64,000 nucleotides of DNA from Mesostigma viride (Eukaryota; Streptophyta; Mesostigmatophyceae; Mesostigmatales; Mesostigmataceae), in NCBI GenBank assembly GCA_009746045.1, contig RPFO01000015.1, positions 521,029 to 585,028 on the forward strand. The letters are read 5' to 3'. Both the position numbers and the translations under genes were made by a program. Below, piece by piece: positions 31,122-42,300 of the stretch. Positions within the stretch are counted from its first letter, which is position 1, and the number at the start of each line of letters is the position of its first letter. Below the pieces are notes generated by a model, which saw only the letters and a program-made list of their open reading frames with translations, made no database searches and was not told where the DNA came from.

Positions 31122-32837
31122 CCCTTAAACCGTCTTGACTGGGACCACGAGAACGGACTGAGTTGACCTATCTTTGCAAACACGCTAGTATCAAGCCCAA
31201 TAACATTTTCTGGCCCACCCTTGTATCCAAGCATGCTTTTATATCAAGTTTTGATGGGGTCATGTTGTTGGTCACATTTCCATGCTCCAAGGGTGCTATA
31301 AATAGATGCCCCCCAAGGGGGTACCAAAAAAAAAGGGTATGAGACTTATACCATGCAATATAAACCATTTATACAAATCAGTTGGGCTTGGCCCTTCAAA
31401 GGTAGTTTGCTATACTCACAGGCATGGCATAGATGCACTCACATCATGAAATGGCAGAGAGCTGCCTACCACAGCTAGCAAAATGCCCAAAATAACTCAG
31501 TCCGTTATAACGGCCCCAGTTTTTAGGGTGTGTTTCGCTAGCACTACCGTATAGTTTCTTTGTGGCAACCTGGCCAACATCATCATAAACAACCACAAAT
31601 GCATCCAAATGCACAGCCCCAGCATACAGAGCTACTGCCATTCTATGTATTGGGTATAAAGCTTGTGCAATCAACCATACGCACACGGACGGTCGCAAGG
31701 AGGAGGCATAGCAAGGTGGAGATTACTAGTGCAGCAAAGGTATAAAAAAGCACCCCTAAAGTGTTGTCAATGATGAGAAAAACAAATGGTTTAAGCTGGA
31801 CATGCTGCCATGCCAGCAGGGTCATGTTTCTAGCTTGCAAGGAGCACACAACAAGAAGCTAGCAAGACATGAAGTGGTGCAGAAAGCTTGCCATGGAAAC
31901 ACTACTTTCGACCTGCATGAGCGAGGGATAATCACCTTGGTATTACATATATCTTATCCATGAACGACCCCGACCGTGTTCTCACCACCATGAGGCTAAT
32001 ATTGGCTGAACGGAAGTGAATATGGGCTAAAATCTGCCCGACATTGGCGTACACCAACCAATTGACAAGCCTGTGCAAAGAAGCAGCAAACCACAAAAAA
32101 ACGATTACAAACCTTCTAGTACAAGCCTACGAACAAGTGCCAAACGTTAAACTATATATACTGGGTTCTTACAAGACGCCAGCGCTCAAATACGTACCAG
32201 CTGGAGACCGGACGTTACCTTGCTTGCGGGAGCCAGCACCCCCACATTGTAGATGTATCCACCGCGGCTTTTTTCAACACGCCACTAACCACAAATGCTA
32301 AAAACAATTTATATATTGCATCAGTGCGCAAACAAATGGACTTTCGCTGCGATTAATGACGTAGCCCTGGCATGCTCATCGCCTGGCCGCCCTAACGAGC
32401 TGCCGCAAGGAAAAATTGCTCCGAAGCCTACATTCGCATTTCTATCTGTTCCGCAGCTAGGTATGCAGCATGTTTATGACATAAATAATATTTCCACAAA
32501 ATTTCAGCGCAATCTGATCATCCGTGCTCCTGCCCCAATCATCTTTTGCTTCGCCATAGCCGGAATATTGCATGCACGACAAAATTATTTTTATGCACGT
32601 CGTCTTCGTTCGACCATGGTACCCCCCTGGACTTGCAAGCGCGTAGCACCCTGGCCAAGTGTCCGATGGACGGTCTGAGAAGTGCTGCGGATAGGCCACG
32701 TGGCCAGCTTTCAGGATCCGTCGAGTTGACCGTTAAATTCAAAGTGGCGCGGCGCCCAGTTCTGCCACAAACTCGGTCCGTTTAAATGGTCCCAGTTCGA
32801 CTGGGACCATTATAACGGACCCGTGACGATTTAAGGG
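31122..32837. mobile_element. 1.7-kb TIR element of unknown superfamily, copy 1
   Basis: Inserted in the DIRS recombinase gene with CTAA at 31118-31121 and 32838-32841; the uninterrupted copy 1 has a single CTAAGGGCAAG there, so both borders are exact. Ends are CCCTTAAACCGTC and, inverted, CCCTTAAATCGTC (12 of 13). Inner copies of ACTCAGTCCGTTATAACGG and its reverse occur near both ends and near 31497. GGTCCCAGTTCGACTGGGACC at about 32791 is an imperfect palindrome. A TATA-like CTATAAATAG lies near 31298. No long ORF, so it is probably non-autonomous. A second copy is at 60254-61979. Confidence 0.85.
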
Positions 32838-33232
32838 CTAAGGGCAAGACTCAGTCAGTGGTGGTAGAAGATGTGATGTCTGAAACCATCCTCCGTCACT
32901 GAATCGGGGGTAAGCACGCCTGGGAGGCCGTGTTCCCTTTCCCCTACCCGCAATTCAGGCGCATTTGGCAGGATGCGACTCAGGCCTTGGGGGTCGCCCA
33001 GATTTTCACCATTCACGGGCTGCGGCATGGGGGTGCCACTCATGATTTCCTCGCGGGTCGCAGCATGGGGGACATCCAGGGCCGGGGGCGCTGGCTTAGC
33101 AGCTCCACGGTTGCCCATTATGTGGGCTTGCACGGCAGTTTGGAGGTGGAGCTGCCTGAGGTTCTTCTTCGGGCCATGGCCGCCTGCCCCCCTCGGGCCT
33201 GGCGGGCTATTTTGAACTTGCCCTCCACCTAG
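32838..33232 (+). pseudogene. DIRS tyrosine recombinase, copy 2, 3' part
   Basis: Continues the recombinase after the insertion. A TGA at 32900-32902 replaces the TGC seen in copy 1. Downstream the catalytic frame is intact: FTIHGLRHGGATHDFLAG and the tyrosine in TVAHYVGLH, ending LPST. Copy 2 thus keeps the 3' catalytic segment that copy 1 has lost. Confidence 0.87.
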
Positions 33233-33441
33233 TTTGGTTGTTCATTTCTATGTCATTATGCTAGGTTCTTTGCCCCTGGCATGGATCGCCAGGGAGGGAT
33301 ATAAGGGTAAGGCTAGCCTTTGCCAAGCAATAAGGGATCCCATGAGCATCGGCGGCCGGGATGTGGCCTGCCTTTTGTATGTGCTCCACTCATTGTTTTA
33401 ATAAAGAGTCTGGTTACCCTGGAGTTCCACGGTTAATAGAA

Positions 33442-33876
33442 TCGTGGTTCTCTGAACATAGTTTCTTTATAGTGAGATGGAAGGGTAGCCGCTATAGCTA
33501 GGTTATTGGGTTCACGTGACATACCTTTTGAGGCCGGTGCGGCCTGATCCGGATCAGTCGTGGCCAACACTTTGGCCAGTTTTTCTTGGCCAGGTGGCAG
33601 GAGCTACGTTGAGATATAAACCTGCCACTGTCTAGTTTTCTTGGCTCATGGCGTAGTGATTAACTAGATCTAGATTCTTTCTCTCACGCAATATGTGACC
33701 TAATAGCCCCGGCAGCCTTACGTAAGCTGCCGGCAATTAGAACGCCACATTGCGTCATTTGTTCAGACGCAACATTTGCGTGGCGAAAAAATGCCGTCCG
33801 GGCCAAGGCCGCATGACACGCAAAAAAGGACAAAAACAAACCCACCTAGCTACTAAGGTCGGCCTCTTTTCTTTTC
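33442..33876 (+). repeat. DIRS A repeat, copy A2
   Basis: Third copy of A, joined to B1 of copy 2 through the same GAA-T-CGTGG junction. It has a 3-base insertion (CTAGCTACTAAGG) relative to A1. It is followed by 25 unmatched bases and then B2. Confidence 0.9.
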
Positions 33877-33901
33877 CCGCCCACCCTCCCTGCGTGTTTG
33901 G

Positions 33902-34038
33902 GGGTAAGGCTAGCCTTTGCCAAGCAATAAGTGTTCCCATGAGCATCGGCGGCCGGGATGTGACCTGCCTTTTGTATGTGCTCCACTCATTGTTTTAATA
34001 AAGAGTCTGGTTACCCTGGAGTTCCACGGTTAATAGAA
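33902..34038 (+). repeat. DIRS B repeat, copy B2, right end of the dimer
   Basis: Same 137 bp as B1. It ends GGTTAATAGAA beside TATCC of the hAT gene, with no target duplication. Confidence 0.9.
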
Positions 34039-34141
34039 TATCCTTTGATAAAAAGCTCCAAACAGTTTCCTGTTGCACAGACATCTCATCCCCGTCATCA
34101 CCAACGGGGCCATCACCAGCATCGTCAATGTCGTCTCCCAT
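34039..34141 (-). pseudogene. First codons of the split hAT transposase
   Basis: ATG at 34141 (MGDDIDDAGDGPVG) leads into QQETVWSFLSKD, then the DIRS dimer. Removing the dimer gives FLSKDKLLKDGHPTGNYAMAC in one frame, joining exactly to the BED finger at 21907. This links pieces 12 kb apart to one gene. Confidence 0.8.
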
Positions 34142-35370
34142 GGCTGCTAAAGACGTTTCGTCGAATTGCTAGCACCAACAATGCCGGGGTACACAGGCCT
34201 GTAATAGGTACAGCCTGTATTGCCCTCGTCTCTGTGTTTCCCGGCCAGCTTGGCAGCATTATGAGCAGCCACGTCGCGCGGTAACCTTGCAATTGTACGC
34301 ATAGATTCTAGAAGTAAGAAAAAAAGACCGAGCCGCAGCCTCCCAGCCCCCCCCAAACGCGGGAAATTGTCTCGTACGCCTGTCGTACGTGCCAAATACG
34401 CGTATTGTACGCGGTCGTACAGAACCACTGTACGAAAACGGCATATTTCGTACGGAAAAGTTACGTATTACGTATAATACGCGTACGAATCGTATTATAC
34501 GCCGTACTATTTTTCACTGCCTGCCACGCTAGCGGCAGCTGCACGTTTATCCGCTTGAGAAAGGTAGGCTTGTACGTTAGGAATTACTACCGTGCTATGT
34601 TGTATACTACATGTACTACCGACAGTTTCTGATGAAGGATGTGAATCCTAAAATCGCAATCCCACTACACACAGTTGGTAACCGGCGCGGTTCACCGGCG
34701 CGGGAATAATCTCAACTCAACTCAACAGTTGGTAACCACCTATCACACTACACAAAGTTGGTAACCAGCTGGTCGATACGTGGTACAGTCATTTCCCCTC
34801 TCACCTCTTTGGTCCATAATTGGCTAATAAAAAATATACCCATTTCCCCGAAATACGTGGTATAGTCGGCTTCTTTAAGGAGTAAGTGACAGAACGGCCA
34901 CGAACCCGACTACGCCGACTCACGTGGGCGGCCCCCACGTAGCAGCCGTGTCCCTGTAGGAAACTACAGAGAGTTCCACATGGTGAGCCGGGGTTCGCAT
35001 TGCAGGGAAAAGAGGGGCGCACCGCTACATTATCAACACCTGATAGCACGCGCTAGCTGCAGGAAGCATAGATAAGACCTGTGCCAGTGACAAAGGAGTA
35101 CATACCCCTCAGATGCCTTGCCCACGTGCTACCGTTGTCTGTCCACCTGCCACCCCATCTAAGTGTGCCCACATCCATGCAACCCATCACCAAGCCGTGC
35201 GTCGCATGCCTCACGCATACAGCAACATTGCAACTCCACCCCACACCACTAATTGAACAAGGGATTGTATGGCTGTTGACAGCGGTACGGCCCAAGAGTA
35301 CGCTGCCCGCAGATCCTAGGACATGTCTGCTAGTCCTCGTGCCGCTCTAGATGGGCCCACAACATGTCGG
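34142..35370. other. Region upstream of the hAT gene, palindrome-rich
   Basis: No gene recognised. 34370-34510 is unusually dense in CGTAC/GTACG and ACGCGT words. 34640-34770 carries three copies of GTTGGTAACC. Around 34779 the string TACGTGGTACAGTCAT recurs; it also occurs beside the MITE at 37036. Confidence 0.5.
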
Positions 35371-36110
35371 CGTAAGCACACCCCACCCTGCTAACTCCCC
35401 CCCCCCCCCCCCCCGTCGTGGCTCCCTCCCGACATCCACCCACATCTACGTGACGGACACCCCCATGCGATCCATAACGGCCCACCTGACCACGGACCCC
35501 CGCCCCACCACGCCGCCCCACGCCACCCGCCCTCCCAGCACATCACACGCCTCCAATTACCAAACCCTACGCTGAACTAACCCCAAGAACCCTTGAAGTC
35601 CCTACCCAAAGTACATGAATCCTGCCCTGCATGACTGTCCCTAGCCGCCACCCTGTATCCAACTAACAACCGGTAGTACATCCCCCGCGAGCACGTCTCA
35701 CTGGCCACCCCCTCTCTATCCCCACTCATCATGCGCTACCGCACATGCCTGCATGACCAAGTCTGCCAGCCGTGCACGTCTGACGCCGCAAGGGGGAGCC
35801 CGGCCTCCCGCCTCCCGGCCCCCACCACCCACCACCTGTACCATCCATCACCCACCACTGACACACCACACCCTACACCTGTCCACGTCCGTTCCTAGCC
35901 CACCACCGACGGCCGCACAGATCCACATGCCCACCTGCATCCGCCCACCCACAACGCGCAACGGCCCACCCCATCTTGTACGCACGCCCTGTCCCGCGTC
36001 CCCGTTCTAGCGATGCACTAGCTGTGACCGACCTGACTGACCACGACCACACGCCACCAAACAGACCCATGGCCCCCCCGGCCCACCCCACGCGCCCAGG
36101 TCCATACATC
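35371..36110. repeat. C-rich dispersed repeat, copy 1
   Basis: Strongly C-biased plus strand with poly-C at about 35398-35414. It shares the order GCTAACTCCC, CATCTACGTGACGGACA, CACCTGACCACGGAC with 57930-58130 (AATATACGTCACAGACA, CACCTGACTACGGAC). No coding evidence. Confidence 0.6.
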
Positions 36111-36419
36111 CTGCACCAAGCACTCGAGGAGACTACCGCTGGTCCGTGCTGCGAGTCCGGCCAGGCGCGGGGCGGGGGCCACGTCGACGTGCACCCGGGA
36201 AGTATCCATGTCGTATCTGGTAATGTGCTATCCCCCTATGCCACTCCATCGAGGCTACTTGGCATGCGATCGATTGCTAGGATACATCTTGATGTGAATT
36301 CACGCATAGGTATCCGATAATGCAACCGTCCATGTCCCAGTGCCCCGATAGTACCACCGATACTAAATATATCCGGCCCTCGGCCACTATAGATCTCTGC
36401 TGCCCTTGGGCGGCGTGGG

Positions 36420-36973
<554 letters not shown>

Positions 36974-37035
36974 AACAGTCGGTATATGGAAATGAAAATA
37001 ACACCCATTTCACCGAAAAAAAAAAATACGTGGTA

Positions 37036-37163
37036 CAGTCATTCCCGCGCTAAGTTGCGTATCTTAAAAGGTTGCGTTCCCGCGTTAAGTTGCGGCGACA
37101 AAGTTTGGGGGGCGACCGCAACTTAAGCATGGAGGCCATCGCAACTTAACGCGGTAATGACTC
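37036..37163. mobile_element. pogo-like MITE
   Basis: The left end TA-CAGTCATTCCCGCGCTAAGTTGCG and the right end (inverse of GAGTCATTACCGCGTTAAGTTGC) form about 24-bp terminal inverted repeats around a 130-bp hairpin with internal GTTAAGTTGCG copies. Start CAG and TA flank fit Tc1/mariner-pogo relatives. The right-hand TA is not preserved. A related remnant is at 60054-60131. Confidence 0.6.
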
Positions 37164-37328
37164 AATTTGTGGGTGTCATGCCATTTTTGGCCGCGCAGGA
37201 GGCCATTTTTTGCAAAGTCCGGCGCAAGCCCCACTGGCGCGCAAATTTCCCCGCCTGCTGGCTCAGTTAGGTAAACAGCGCGAATGCAACCTTACAAATT
37301 CAGTTTTGCAGCCTGCGGGCTGCGGTAC

Positions 37329-38136
37329 TGTTTGAATTGGGAGAGGAGACTAATGGGTTTTACACAATGCCTTGTGCTTGGCCTTGCTACCCACACACCT
37401 TGCAGGTGCTGAAAGAAAGAGAGGTTGAAGACAATTTACGTGGAAGAATAAATGGCTTTATTAGAATATAATAGTTGGAGAAGAGCTTGAATGGAGGTTG
37501 AATGGAGGTACCTGCCCTTAGGGGGCAGTTTCCTTTTATACCTTTTAGGCTAGGAAGGATGACATCAGCAATGACATCATCACAGAAGCTTGTAGAAACA
37601 TCCTAGCATATTCCTAGCATATTCCCAGCATATTCTCAGTATATTCCAGGAATATTCCTGGCATATTCTTAGAACATTCCTAGAACATTCTAGACATGAT
37701 CCAATGAGCTGGCATAATAGCTAGATGCCAAGTGTCTACGTAATAATGTGCCACATAACATGATTAATAAAGTGACACATCTCTTCTCCTTGAAGTGACA
37801 AGTGTCATGCAATGAGTCTACCCACTTGTCATCATGTAAGTCATAACATGTGTCATCATGAGCTTTCAACACTTGTCAGCTCATGGACCAAACACTTGTC
37901 CACTAGGCCATAGCACCACTTGTCAATCAAATACGTGATGCTACTAGGCTGACTCAGGTTACAAGTCATCCATGTCCAAGTATAGGACTATGGCACATGA
38001 ATATTGATCAGCTCATTGAGCCCGATCCATCTAGCTTATCAACGCCATCAAATTCCCAGTCCATATGGAATAAATCCAACAAGATAGAAATCAGGCTGGG
38101 ATACATTGTGGCCAGGTGGATATAATATCCCTAACA
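37329..38136 (-). mobile_element. Solo LTR, 808 bp
   Basis: TGTTTGAATTGG to CCCTAACA with a 5-bp direct duplication GGTAC on both sides (37324-37328 and 38137-38141). It is proposed to lie on the minus strand because AATAAA occurs in that orientation near 37455 and the minus strand begins TGTTAGGGATATT. An array of ATTCC(T/C)AGCAT units at 37600-37700 includes GAACATTC twice (37672 and 37683), resembling heat-shock-element half-sites. No internal coding region, as expected after LTR-LTR recombination. Confidence 0.82.
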
Positions 38137-38148
38137 GGTACATAAGAA

Positions 38149-39203
38149 TGTCGCGTCTGCGTGCCACAATCTCCGGCGCCACCATGGCGGCTGGCCACTC
38201 AGCTTAATTTGGTAAAACCCAAATGAGCTGAGCTGATGTGCCTGCCTTAACTGCATGCCCTGTGGGGTGGGCGAGGACCTGTCCCATGATTCGCTCCATG
38301 ACATGCTACCGGCCTTGCTCCCAAGGAAAGGGAGAAACACGAAGGCCACTAACGAGAGACTCGAAGAGACTACACGCTGCGTGAGAGTCCTCTTCGACTA
38401 TGAACCAAACCATTCGTCATGCCACACGCATGCCACACGCCACACTTGTCAGTCCAGCCAGGAATGCCAAAACTATCTTGCTGCCTGAACCATGCGAATA
38501 GAAACCGCATTCCAGTTGCCGTCCTGGCTTTCTACCACACATGCCAACAAAAGCAGGAAGGCATCCCGACAAATCTAAATTGCTACCCTGTTGCCGATCT
38601 CATCTCCTAGAGGCTCCGGCATTTCTGTCCCTGGGAATGTCCGACATTGAGTCACGTCCAGCAAGGTCGAAGCATAATATCCTTCAGACAATCTGCACGC
38701 TCACACCTTGCGTGTGAGTGGCCCAGCAAACATTGCGTCTAATCGTTCCTTTCTAGAAGAAATCCCTTTGTAGGGCTGCCAGCGATTTCGCATTCATTCC
38801 AGCGATCTGGCTCCGCACCGCAAATTGTCCTTTTCCATTTTCTGTCCAGTCCTCATAACGTTGACCCGCTATTCTACACCACAAAGACACCTGGCCTGTC
38901 AATAGCCTCGGCGCTGTTGAAGTCCAGCAGTCCAGCTTCAGCTCCAGCTGTCCACTAACACGCGTATGATCCTCTCGACGCTGCACACTTGTGCTGCCGT
39001 CCGCTCAAGTCAGTGCTGCGCGCCCAGCTGTGCCTGGCCCGGCGCGCGTGCACGTACACTTTCGTCCGCTCTTATGCTGCAAGTGCTAGTGTCCCCCCCG
39101 GTCACTAGCCTTTGTCGAAAATGCGTAGAAAACAAATTCCTTGCGCACGTCACCGGTCTTGTGCATAGTGGGCGCCCGGATGACATAGCTCGCGTCCGTG
39201 ACA
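38149..39203 (-). repeat. Left LTR blocks B' and A of gypsy II
   Basis: B' (38149-38292) plus A (38293-39203). A matches 47657-48569 with a one-base C-run difference and a C/A change; B' matches 39206-39349. Confidence 0.88.
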
Positions 39204-39357
39204 GCTGTCGCGTCTGCGTGCCACAATCTCCGGCGCCACCATGGCGGCTGGCCACTCAGCTTAATTTGGTAAAACCCAAATGAGCTGAGCTGATGTGCCT
39301 GCCTTAACTGCATGCCCTGTGGGGTGGGCGAGGACCTGTCCCATGATTCCCCCCCTC
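39204..39357 (-). repeat. Second B block and polypurine tract of gypsy II
   Basis: 39206-39349 repeats B'. Between A and B lie only the two bases GC, making the perfect palindrome GACAGCTGTC at 39200-39209. Next to B the minus strand reads GAGGGGGGG, a good polypurine tract, which suggests that U3 starts at B. Confidence 0.8.
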
Positions 39358-39374
39358 GCTGGCGACCGGCCCCA

Positions 39375-42300
39375 TCACGAAGACAGCGATCGTACCAAGA
39401 CAAGGGCAGCGGTGACCGCAGTCAAGCTGCGGGAGGTAAACTGCGCAGCGGTGCACACTGGACAAAACCAATCCCCCTCCGGAATGCTGGTGACCACGGG
39501 CTGCAAGCACTGCATGTGCCAACCACAGTTACACTGATCACACAATAACATGGACTCCGCCTGATCGACCCGGTGACAAACCTGACACTGGGCGTCCTTG
39601 ACTCGGCGAGATGTGTGCGGTTGGAGGTCGTGGACCAAATTGGGCAGTGAGCAGGGACTGAGATTGCTGAGGTTGTCTGTCGTACGGCTCCCGTCGGCGC
39701 CCTCCAAAATTGCCACTCCCGATGGTTTGATAGCCACAATGCGCAAAATGGTGGGCCCCGCCTCCACATCCAAAGTGTGCTTCAGCTGAGTGCGCAGGAA
39801 AACATACTGCCCTGGCCTAAACCGCAGCTGGCGAGCCATGTATGCGCCCCCCCGGCGCTGAGCGTAACGCAGGGAGTCCCTGTGCTGAGCAATGAACAAG
39901 TTGTTCATCGCGATGGGCATGACCTTCTTAAAAGTCTCTGCCCTGGCCAGCACCTCAACCAAAAATTGCTGAGCGTTGTCGAAGGCCATGGGTTCGGGGT
40001 GCGCAACCTGTGCCTCCGTAGGCAAAAGAGGATTACGCCCGAACAGAAGGAAATACGGGGAGAAGGTAGCGAGAGACTCCTGGGGAGACATGCGATAACC
40101 CATGGCAATCCATGCCAACTCGCGATCCCACCTGGCCGACTCCGGCACCTGCAGGCTCCACTTGCGCAGCGCCTGCTTGACGGTCTGCACCAATCTCTCA
40201 GCCAAACCATTGGCCTGAGGATGCTCCCGAGAAGTGCGACGGTGATCAATAAGACATCCATCCAGCAACTCCTGGAACTCACCCCTGAACTCACCACCCT
40301 GGTCCGTGACTACCTCCGCGGGAGCCCCAAACCTGGTGATGATGTCTGCAAAATGCTTCGCTGTGGTAGCGGCATGCTTGTCAGCAATGGGGATCAACTC
40401 AACCCATTTGCTAAAGCTCTCCACGCATACCATGACATAGAGGTTGCCGTCAGGGCTCTCCTGAAACGGCCCGCACAGATCGACGTGCCAGCGATAAAAC
40501 AAGCCCTTGATGGGAAGCGACATCAGCTCCTTGGCACCATGATCTGCGCTAAAGTTAGCCTTGGTTCGAGCACACGGGACACAGCTGGCCACTACCTGGG
40601 CCACTGTGTGTCGCATGTTATTCCACCAATAGCTGGTCCGTACGAGGCTGAGCGTGCGATTGCCACCCAAGTGACCATACCGCTCGTGGTACGCCTGCAC
40701 TATAGCAACGCGCTTGTCAGGCGGTGGGACGACCACCCTACGCTTGCCCAACAGCTTGTACAAAACCCCATCTTCCCAACCATAGGTTGCAGCCCTGTGC
40801 TGCACCCTGTTCAACTCCGTCGCCTTCTGAGCAGGAGTCCAATCGACTGGAGTAGGAGTCAAGACAGCACCCTGCACTTGCTCCAAAACTCGACCATCTA
40901 GCCAGATATCAGCGGTGTAGCAATCAGCAAGAGAGCTACGCGCTAAGAGAGCCTGCACAGCGATCAGCTGCTGCAGAGAAGGATCAATGTCAAAGGACAG
41001 AGACCTACCCTCTTCCATAGCGCACACAGCTTTGGATGGCGTGAATGGCGACGGCCGCACCGGGTCGTCGCTGATGCCGAAGTCCGCCACAGAGTACTCG
41101 ACACTGCGCCACCACGCCTCCTCCTCATCGTCGGCCGCATACCCAGCAGCGTTCACAAAGACCACAGAACCCGACGAGCCCTCGGCACCCATGGCCCGGG
41201 CTCCAGTGTGGTCAACAGTGGTAGGCATGGCGTATCGGGATAGCACATCGGCGTTGACATGGTCCTTGCCGGCCCGATGCACAATGGTCATGTGGTACTC
41301 CTGGATAATCATGGCCCATCGGGCGAGCTTACCCGTCAGGTTGGTGTTGGTCATTAGCCACTGAAGCGGCTGGTGGTCTGTCACCAGAGTAAACACGCGC
41401 CCAACTAAATACGGGCGAAAGTGCTTGATGGCCCACACCACAGCCAGTGCCTCCCCCTCATAGGAAGAATACCGGCTCTCCGCTGGGTTGTTGCTGCGAC
41501 TAGCATAAGCAATAACGTGCTCGCGCCCATCACCATCCTTTTGCGCCAAGACCGCACCCAGTCCTACCTTGGACCAGTCGGTATATAACACAAATGGCAA
41601 AGCATAGTCAGGGGCGCGCAGAATCGGGGCCGACGTGAGCTCCTGCTTGATTGTCTCGATGGCGCGTTGCTGTGCGGGACCCCACGCCCACACGCACCCC
41701 TTCTTGAGTAACTCGGTCAAGGGCTTCACCTTGCTGCTGAAGTTCTCAATGTAACCTCGGTAATAGCCAGCCAAACCCAAATACGCCCGCACCCCTGAGA
41801 CATCCGTGGGTACGGCGGCCTGCACAATGGATTCGACCTTGGCGGCATCAGGCGTCCGGCCACCCGGCACAATCTGATGACCAAGGAATGAGAGGGTCCG
41901 CTGGGCGAACTTGCACTTCTCAGGGTGCAGCCGCATATTATGCTCCTCGAGAGCCAAGCGAACCTGCTCCAAGTGCGCCAGGTGCTCCTCAAATGTCGCG
42001 CTAAAGACGATTACATCATCAATGTAACAAGCGGCGAAAGGAAGACCTGCAAGCACTTTGTCCATAGCTCGTTGGAAAACAGCACTAGCGTTGCGGTGCC
42101 CAAAGGGCATGCGCACCCACTCATACAAATTGCCGCCCCCCCAGAATGCAAGCTTCCGCTGATCCTCCGGCGCAACTGCGATCTGATGAAAGCCGCTACG
42201 CAGGTCCAGCGAGGACACAAACTTCACATGAGGAGATATCTTATCCAGGACATCATCCACACGTGGCATGGGGTAACGGTCCACGGGTGTGTGTGCATTC

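Larger units (their letters stand above)
26813..33441 (+). mobile_element. PAT-like DIRS retrotransposon, copy 2 with a 1.7-kb insertion
   Basis: Second unit of the dimer: A (26813-27244), ORFs, B (33305-33441). It carries several one-base indels relative to copy 1 (near 27643, 27774, 28827 and 30821), a premature TGA at 32900 and a TIR element at 31122-32837 in the recombinase gene. It is followed by A2 (33442-33876) and B2 (33902-34038), which complete the A1-ORFs-B1-A2-B2 plan of PAT elements. Confidence 0.92.

Noticed and set aside
39777-40901. 374-codon plus-strand frame
   Set aside because: Antisense shadow of the gypsy II integrase and RNase H region, with no domain of its own.
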